Positions 7,976 to 14,305 of a stretch of 14,305 nucleotides of DNA are shown here, piece by piece. The position numbers and the translations under genes were made by a program. Each line of letters opens with the position of its first letter. The first letter of the stretch is position 1. Under the pieces are notes generated by a model. That model worked only from the letters and a program-made list of their open reading frames with translations, made no database searches and was not told where the DNA came from. Source of the stretch: Krasilnikovozyma curviuscula (Eukaryota; Basidiomycota; Tremellomycetes; Cystofilobasidiales; Mrakiaceae); assembly GCA_014825775.1 (NCBI GenBank), contig MVAQ01000354.1:1-14305 (forward strand). The letters are read 5' to 3'.

Positions 7976-10095
7976 ATGACCACCCAACAAGTTCCCCCAC
8001 TCAGAATTGCAGTCATCGGAGGAGGTAAACTTTCATTTCCTGCTCTGCTATGCACAATCCCACTAGGCTCATACACAATCTCGATTTCCTTCAAATTTTT
8101 CTCACCAACAACCTATTTTAGGTATCGCTGGTCTATCAGCTGCCGTTTCCCTCCAAAAACTACAGGCGAATGGAGCGAATGTGGAAGTAAAGGTCTATGA
8201 AAGTGCTGTAAGCAGAGCGTTCTTGCTTTCTGCACCTTAGTACCTTAAGAGAGAGACTGATCGTCCAGATCACATCTTCAATTAATCTAGAGGGAGTTCA
8301 AGGAAATTGGCGCTGGCGTTGCGTTTGGTATGTGGGCTTGAATTCCATCTACTTTACGTTGATGGTTCCGTTGTATCCTGACATCAGCTTGTACTCTCTC
8401 GAAATATCATAGGACCGAATGCTCAAAGGGCTCTGAAGCTAGCTGGATGTGAACAGGTCCTCGCTGATTGCGCCGAAGGAAACGACTCGAGCACTTCCGG
8501 TGCTATCGATCAAAATACCTGGTTAGTATCCCTAGGCGTGTTTTCGCTGTAGTTGATGTTATTCCTAATATCTTGGAGCTTATGACGTAGGTTCTCTCTG
8601 ACTGCTGGCGATAAAGATCATCCCCGCTGTGGGGAGATCGTTCATAAAGTTAAAGGGCAAGGCGCTGCTGAAGGAAATGTCCACCGGTTAGTTTTATTTA
8701 CTGAACCAAGACAAAAGATAAAACCTAATAAGAATCGATAAAATCAGGGCAGACTTCCTCGACGGATTGGTTAAGCAGTTCCCAAAGGATTTATCCTTCT
8801 TTAATCACCGTTGTGTTTCCTACGAATCACACTCAAAAGGAGTCACTTTGTGTTTTACCCAAGATCATGAGGAGAAGGTAACTGCAATTGTCGAAGCAGA
8901 TGGTAATCTCCAGTTCCTTTCTACCAAACTTTCGTGCAGCTAATAACATGGCGCTCTTACTTCTTGATCAGTGGTCATCGCAGCGGACGGTATCAAGTCT
9001 CTAGTCAGAAAACATCTTTATAATCGACAAAACCTTCCGTTGGAAGAGCAGAATGCAATTTATTCCGAATGGGTCGCTTATAGAGGAATGATTCCCACCT
9101 CAAAATACATAGAGATTTTTGGAGACCTGCCTCACAACATGATGTTCTTTGGTCTGGATAGACACATCCTCACATTCCCCGTTCGACATGGCACTTTCAT
9201 CAACATTGTGAGTTGAAGATGGACTCACAATCTTCTGGTATTTTAAGCCACACACTCAAACTGATTCTTTCGTAAACCTGTTTCTATTAAGGTTGGTTTC
9301 GTCCGGGACCCTCAACATGAAAAACTTGGTGGTCGCTCTGGCCCTTGGAGCGAGAATAGGCCTTTGGAAGAGTTGCTCAAAGACTATTCGACGTTTAGTG
9401 ATAAGTGCTTGGAGATGTTGAGAGTGAGTCTGACCGATTGTTGGCTTGCCCCTAACTTTACTTTCCTCCAAGTCGGCTTATGTTCTTCATACTCTACAGG
9501 CGATCGAGACACCCTCCATCTGGGGTATCTTTGAGCTTCCTACGTTGAAGTCCAGCGTAGACGAAAAGACAGTCCTGATCGGTGATGCTTGTCACGCAAC
9601 CACCCCTCATCAAGGATCTGGAGCAGGCCAAGCAGTCGAGGTGAGTTGCCTTTGGTGACTCTATTCTCGCCTTCTGTCTAACAGGTATCTCTCTACACAT
9701 TGATTGCATTTTGAACGTCAGGATGCCCTTTTCATCTCTCACCTGCTGGCTGATTCGAGCGTTTCCACCGCACCTCTCTCTCTAAGATCCCACCAGGTGC
9801 AGAGGGCTCTAGATGTCTACGGAAGATTCCGACACGTCAGAGGAAACAAGGTGGTAAGAACCAGCCGTGAAGCTGGCTTGCTGTACCAGTTCAGAGGGAT
9901 TGATGGTGAAGGAAGTGATATGGAACAAATCGCCGAGAACCTTCAAGACAGAATGCAGTGGAGTGAGTATTCTATGATCTAGCGTTATGTTGTTGTAATT
10001 GAATGAAGTGTTGACCTTCGCTTCATTATTCTCTAGTTTGGAACTACGACATCGCAGCAGAATTAAAGAAGGCGCTAGACCAGCTTCACGCTTGA
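7976..10095 (+). CDS. FAD-dependent monooxygenase, salicylate-hydroxylase-like
   Basis: This is a class A flavoprotein aromatic hydroxylase expected to use FAD and NAD(P)H; the substrate cannot be read from sequence. Exons are 7976-8024, 8122-8207, 8291-8327, 8413-8521, 8591-8686, 8748-8902, 8972-9207, 9292-9423, 9500-9640, 9722-9962 and 10037-10095, giving 446 residues, the usual size for the family. The dinucleotide-binding motif IAVIGGGIAGLSAA is at residues 11-24 (its glycines are split by intron 1). GAGVAFGPNAQRAL follows, then R126 in HRADFLDGL, the DG motif VVIAADGIKSLVR (ADG at 182-184), and the second FAD motif VLIGDACHATTPHQGSGAGQA (GD at 328-329), followed by RGNKVVRTSREAG. The start has a favourable acaATG context and a TATA box upstream. 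There is no signal peptide, so it is probably cytosolic. A decayed paralog lies at 971-2290 and shares a nearly identical 313-bp block with it. Related families include 6-hydroxynicotinate 3-monooxygenase and fungal secondary-metabolite hydroxylases. Confidence 0.93.
8971..9283 (+). repeat. Source-side copy of the 313-bp near-identical block
   Basis: This is the partner of 1508-1820, with two differences (g8983, c9131). It covers exon 7 and 76 of the 84 bases of the following intron (9208-9291). Here the reading frame is intact: the second difference makes Pro in the gene and Leu in the pseudogene, and the first makes Ala versus Thr. Confidence 0.97.
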
Positions 10096-10275
10096 GTTTT
10101 CTCACTACAAGTGAAGTGTGAGGTGTACTTATTCTTTCGGTCATAGACCAACTGCTAAAGCACAAACAGTACTTGAGCTATGCATGCGCGCTCCTTTCGA
10201 AATGATTTACCGCATATTGGTAAGATTATTTGGCCCAGTTCATCACAGCGAAAAAAATGTAATTATATATCGAGC

Positions 10276-10281
10276 AATAAA
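10276..10281 (+). terminator. Poly(A)-signal-like AATAAA
   Basis: AATAAA lies 181 bp after the monooxygenase stop and 85 bp before the stop of the convergent gene on the minus strand. It lies in an AT-rich stretch and fits the plus-strand gene. Fungal signals are degenerate, so this is only a candidate. Confidence 0.4.
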
Positions 10282-10365
10282 AGGTGGATTGACATATGAT
10301 ATGTACCGAATCTTTGACTTTTAAGTTTTGAGAATGAGAGTTTGTTGAGGATGAAGTTTGCCTGC

Positions 10366-12398
10366 TTACACACCAAAGGCTGGCACAGAGCACTTAACAC
10401 CCGCTCTAACCTCACATACTAAAGCGATAGCATTGAGCAGATCAACTTCGATTTCTGACGCAGAAGTGGCAGTAGGCAAAGCTTCGATCTCGAACTTCAA
10501 AGCTTGAGCAACCTATATAGGTAACAGGACCAGTCAGCAATTGATTGTTGAGTCAAGCTGAGAAATACTCCTTACCTTGACCCACCATTCTTCAGCCTTC
10601 CCGAATCCACCAAGGACCGTAGAGTCATAATCAGCAAGAGCTAGAACCTCTCGTGGGCCCTTGATGACATGGCCTTTGCCTATTCTGGTGAGGAATAGGT
10701 GGCAAAGCAAAACCGCAGGAACTAGAATGTGTACATGATCAGCCTCCTCAATCTAAATTGATAACAGTGAATATCCCGAGAGCACGAACCATCTTCAAGA
10801 GCATCAAGGAACTCGTCGTCACCTTCCTCCTCTTCCTCTTCTGGTTTGCCCATCTCCTCCTTGAGCTCCTTCAGTCCTTGAAGGACAACACCAACGCCAC
10901 CTGGCCGAGCCATGACGGCGATAACAACTCTCAGGGACTTTAGTGCTTCAAAAGCTTCACTGAGTGCCTCCCTGGCAAGAGTGTTACCTCCAGCAGCCGC
11001 AATCAAATGAGGGGCAGTTGGGACAAGACCTCCATCAAGCTTGACCACGAGGGCTTCGAAGGAAGTAATCATGAGAGTGGCGCAATCAGTGTTGCTGTGT
11101 CGAGGAGGGGAGTTTGGTCGAGAGGCAGATTGAGCTGATTTGTTGGCAACTTGAGGAGTCAAAGAGACATATCCATCGGCTAAAATGGCTGGAGTTATAG
11201 ATGTAGTCATCGCAGATAATTTACCACTGCTTGCAAGGCGGAGACTCAGCGCCCTTGGTGAGATTCCTCCTCCCAAAGGCCAATTTCTCTCGACGACGCC
11301 TGACATGCCCCTCCAAATGACTGAAACCAACACCGACGTTGCCCACGCTTCTCCATCTGCACCACAATTGGAGCTGATAAGGGCAAGTGCCTTGTGGGCA
11401 GCAAGAACTTGGACACCAAAGGGAGAAAAGCAACTGTCAACCTTGACAGCCTTGGGCTGCTGAACCGCCGCGGCCGGTGGAGGGGTTAGGAAGCCAGCGT
11501 CGAGTGATTTGATTAGCTCTGACTTGACTGAAATGATCAGCGGTTGGATGACTCTCGTAGTGATGGCCTCGAGCTTCTCCAGAATGGGGCGGAATGAATC
11601 GCCGACGAACTTGGGGCAACCCCCCGCTCCGTGGTTACAATTAGCGAAGATTGACTGAAGACCAGTGAGAACTTCAAGGGCACAATGAGCTACAGAGATG
11701 GTATAGAGTTGGGTTGGGTTGAAGGGGTGAACCTCTTTGGTACCAGTGGTTGGAAGGAGGATGGTTGCGGAGCCGACTCCAGATGGAGACGTGAGGACTG
11801 GAGCCGAAAAAGCAGGCGATATAATTGAGGGGAGTGCAACAGCATCAAGTCTTGCCGCACTAGAAGAGACGACAATACGAAAAGAAGCTGATCAGCATTG
11901 GGTAGAGCCGTATGTAAGCAGGACGGTGCGCTGCGCCACTGTTAGCAACGTTTAGAAAGATTGTGAGGGTGATACTCACAAAACTGAAAGATGCTTGACG
12001 GCAGTCCTGACAATCGCCCTGAGTAGATATAAATCTCCTGCTCCAACCGCACAGCTACTGACAACGCCCCCTCCGATGACGCCCTGCTTCTCAAACTCGA
12101 CTTTGAGGATGTGGACAATGACGTTGCCATTGCCTCTTGGGATTGAAACAGTTGGTTTTTTGTTAGCCAACGTCAAGACCTTGTTGACAGATTCAGAGAG
12201 TCTCAATGAGAGGAGGGATATGTAACTCTCTGCTCCTCCTCGAACGTTTGGACCGCCGCCATTGGCAGTGGCGCTTTCGTCGAGGATTATGTGAGATTTG
12301 GAAGAAGAGAGAGCTGCTGCTCCGCCTGGTGCAGGGGAGGAAGAGCGAGAAAGTGGTTTGAAGGATGGGAGAGTAAAGGCTGCTGCTCTGAGTCCCAT
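10366..12398 (-). CDS. Conserved-looking hypothetical protein, 593 residues
   Basis: I do not recognise the family. Minus-strand exons are 12398-11980, 11859-10790, 10721-10576 and 10512-10366; phases agree and all introns are GT-AG. The 120-nt first intron was placed at 11860-11979 because earlier acceptors (the gctaacag and tgatcag sites) lead to a stop. The N-terminal 30 residues are Ser/Pro/Ala-rich. The body is rich in Leu, Ala and Val in helix-like runs (SYISLLSLRLSESVNKVLTL, VAHCALEVLTGLQSIFANC, FRPILEKLEAITTRVIQPL, REALSEAFEALKSLRVVIAV), which would fit an alpha-solenoid such as HEAT/ARM. A run of six Glu and the following GDDEF (about residues 476-490) is a flexible acidic loop. The C-terminal part (VLLCHLFLTRIGKGHVIKGP, then GGFGKAEEWWVKVAQAL) looks the most conserved. 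There are no clear membrane spans. The gene is convergent with the monooxygenase. Confidence 0.8.
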
Positions 12399-13092
12399 GG
12401 CGAATGACAGAGGGAGAGGGGGAGCGAGCAGGAGAGGAAGGAAGGGAGACCGTCCTAGTTTTTTTAAGTATTCAGCTGCGGTTTATTATGGGGGTTCAAG
12501 TGCGTGGTGTACTCCAACCACTACTCTAACGCGAAGACAGGATCTGAGGGTCACATTAGAATAAGACAGCAAAGAAAGGAAAAAATTGGGGATTGGATCC
12601 GTCAGCGAATGAGAGAATAGGTGCACAGAAGACGACAAAACGGGGACTGACTGCTTTCGTATAGGAAGAAACTTCTTCATTAAAAATTGGGGAATTGGAT
12701 TGGGCTCTTAGATGGCTCGAGGGAAGCTGGTTTTGTTGGATTCGAAAGGTGGAAATGTTCAACGGTGCTGGTCGAGAGGAGAACGAGCCGCAAAAATTTG
12801 GTTTCTTTGCCCTACGCGCTTACCGCACGGAGGGCGAACGGAGAATCGACGTGAATGTGTTTTTTTTAGTCAACGTACGCCAGTACTGAATAATGACTCA
12901 AAGCCCTATCAAGATTGGGAGTAGGAGTGAAAAGCAAACTGTAAAACCCCTCTCACCAGAAGTTCATGCGTCGCGATAGCATTGTTATGATGGTCGCACG
13001 AAGCAAGCTTTCAGAATCCATCGATGTATATACAACATGAATGCCATCAGCATCAATTCTTGTATAACCACTCTCAAGCAAAAGCGCCGATT
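12399..13092. other. Intergenic: promoter of the 593-residue gene and 3' end of the 197-residue gene
   Basis: Both flanking genes are on the minus strand, so the right part should hold the 3' UTR of one gene and the left part the promoter and leader of the other. About 12405-12450 is purine-rich on the plus strand (pyrimidine-rich in the sense of the gene). Five CCAAT motifs are listed separately. No coding region or RNA gene is supported. Confidence 0.6.
12585..12703 (-). promoter_or_regulatory. Cluster of five CCAAT boxes
   Basis: ATTGG on the plus strand (CCAAT reading toward the 593-residue gene) occurs at 12585-12589, 12592-12596, 12686-12690, 12694-12698 and 12699-12703. They lie in two similar blocks (aaaaattggggattgga and aaaaattggggaattgga). 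They lie about 190-305 bp upstream of the ATG at 12398. CCAAT is the binding core of the fungal HAP/CBC complex; binding here is inference. Confidence 0.5.
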
Positions 13093-13903
13093 CTATAGCA
13101 GGAACCCGCCCGAGTCTACCCTCTCTTCCTTGGCATCTGATGGGTCTGTTATTGACGTTGAGAAATCCAAGTCCTTCAGAGCATTCTCCATGGTGGTATA
13201 CCGCTCTTCATCAGCCTCTCTGGGTTTTGATTCTGTCGTCGTCACCGTCGGCAAGGATGGCGTAGGCGATGCGTCGAACTTCAAGATAGAGTCACCCCCA
13301 CTCCAGCCAGGAGCAACCCTCTTCAGTCTCTCAATTTCCTGCTGGCGCTCCTTCTCCTTCCTCATCTCCTCCTCCTGCTTCCTCGCTTCAACCAGCGCCT
13401 GGCGCTCGAGCTCTCGTTGTTTCTTGGACTCGACTCTTTGTGCCAGTAAAGAAGCATAGGACTTCTGCTGAGCCACTGCTGTTGCCCGGTGAGAAGGAGA
13501 TAGTGTCAAGATGTGAGGTTCAAGTGTGAATGGATAGACGAACTAGGGTGAGGTTCAAGCCGATCAGCTAGTAAGTTGAGAAGAAGGAACGAGGCAAGCT
13601 TACATATGCATTGATGTCGTCCGGAAGAGGGTGTACATCATCAGGCATTCGTACCTGAAGCAAAAAAAGACGAGAGAGGATCGACCTGGTTAGTTGGGCG
13701 AGCTCTAGAGAAGTACGGACGTTGGTTGACTTACTGGAGGTTGAAGCCACAGTGAAGGTGATTTGATTAGAGGGACTATTGATGCCTGCTGATATAGAGG
13801 AGATCCAAGTAGTAAGGATGAGTCTAAGGAGACACAACAACAGACACACGAACGAATTAGCGGAGACAGAGACGGGGAATGAGAAACAAGCTGATTTACC
13901 CAT
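13093..13903 (-). CDS. Small coiled-coil protein, 197 residues, function unknown
   Basis: I do not recognise a named family. Minus-strand exons are 13903-13900 (only ATGG), 13823-13735, 13654-13604 and 13542-13093. Introns of 76, 80 and 61 nt are GT-AG with good pyrimidine tracts, and all phases close. The N-terminus (MDSSLLLGSPLYQQ, then IVPLIKSPSLWLQPP) is mildly hydrophobic. Then comes a compact motif, RMPDDVHPLPDDINAY joined to FVYPFTLEPHIL (residues 33-60), which looks like the conserved core. Residues about 82-123 form a highly charged Glu/Lys/Arg/Gln helix, probably a coiled coil, ending RVAPGW. The tail is Ser/Thr/Pro-rich and acidic. The frame also opens at ATG 13648 (MPDDVH), so a shorter product is possible if the 4-nt exon is wrong. 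Confidence 0.72.
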
Positions 13904-14110
13904 TTTTAACTTGTTGCGTTTCTCTGATGTCCCCCACACTAGGATAGGCGAGGTTCCAGTTTAGTGATGGCGAGGCTGCAGCTGAAAACAGAAAAAATTA
14001 GAATACGAAGGAGGATGGCGTTTGGGGGGTCAAGGGGCAAAGACGATGGCTTCCTCTCTTGATTATCTCTTTGACATCAACTCAATCCCAGTCAGATTTT
14101 ATCCGTCACC
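13904..14110. promoter_or_regulatory. Divergent promoter between the 197-residue gene and the small membrane-protein gene
   Basis: 207 bp separate the two start codons. A pyrimidine-rich stretch (about 14048-14110, ending ttttatccgtcacc) precedes the plus-strand ATG. No specific factor site is claimed. Confidence 0.5.
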
Positions 14111-14275
14111 ATGAGAAAGACACCTTGTGAGTATCCCATCCGCATGCATTTCCCATTATCTTCTGTTCAACCCACCATCTCATGTCGAATGGCTCTCGTT
14201 GTCAGATGTGCTCGCTCTGGTTGCAATCATCCCAATCATTGTCTGCTTGATTGAATCCATCTATCTCCCCCAGTG
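14111..14275 (+). CDS. 5' end of a small membrane-protein gene (runs off the window)
   Basis: Exon 1 is 14111-14126 and exon 2 is 14206-14275, joined across a 79-nt GT-AG intron (gtgagt...gttgtcag). A further donor (gtaagc) follows at 14276. The visible 29 residues are a short basic start (MRKTPY), a strongly hydrophobic segment (VLALVAIIPIIVCLIESIYL) and PQW. This looks like a signal anchor or a single-span N-terminus. The family cannot be named from so little. The cacc before the ATG is a good start context. Confidence 0.65.
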
Positions 14276-14305
14276 GTAAGCAACTTGTTCTATTCATACA
14301 AACTC

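Noticed and set aside
11185..11463. Plus-strand 92-codon frame
   Set aside because: It lies entirely within exon 2 of the minus-strand 593-residue gene, whose frame is open for more than 1 kb.
12893..12900. atgactca as a Gcn4/AP-1 site
   Set aside because: It is a single half-perfect 8-mer about 500 bp from the nearest start. It is expected by chance at this scale.
13037..13459. 140-codon plus-strand frame
   Set aside because: It is antisense to the coiled-coil exon, with a Ser/Leu-rich composition typical of the reverse of Glu/Lys/Arg-rich coding DNA.

Overview
The window looks like nuclear DNA of a basidiomycetous yeast, most likely a tremellomycete (Cryptococcus/Kwoniella/Tremella-like). 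Every recognisable gene is cut by several short GT-AG introns (about 54-163 nt) with CTRAY-like branch sites. The genes are densely packed on both strands, and the products match fungal families. The species assignment is inference; all exon models were built by hand from reading frame, splice sites and family motifs.

Left third (1-2319) is the accessory part. A non-autonomous transposon-like element with long inverted ends (354-967) directly abuts a decayed paralog (about 971-2290) of the FAD monooxygenase gene that lies 7.5 kb downstream. Most of this paralog is anciently diverged, with an in-frame stop, indels and a lost splice donor. A central 313-bp block (1508-1820) differs from the working gene (8971-9283) at only two positions, and that block includes most of an intron. 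This is the most striking observation in the window and reads as an ectopic gene-conversion tract.

Middle (2320-10095): PTC7, a mitochondrial-type PP2C phosphatase (minus strand, 5 exons), and MEX67, the mRNA export receptor (plus strand, 9 exons), are divergent from a 159-bp shared promoter. The intact FAD-dependent monooxygenase (salicylate-hydroxylase-like, plus strand, 11 exons) follows, with a TATA box and a TATA-proximal pyrimidine tract.

Right third (10366-14305): a 593-residue protein that I do not recognise (minus strand, 4 exons) is convergent with the monooxygenase and has a cluster of five CCAAT motifs upstream. Next come a 197-residue coiled-coil protein (minus strand) whose first coding exon is only 4 nt, and the 5' end of a small membrane-protein gene (plus strand) divergent from it.

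PTC7 and MEX67 are housekeeping genes and nothing suggests that the window forms one pathway or cluster. No RNA genes, CRISPR arrays or origins were found.
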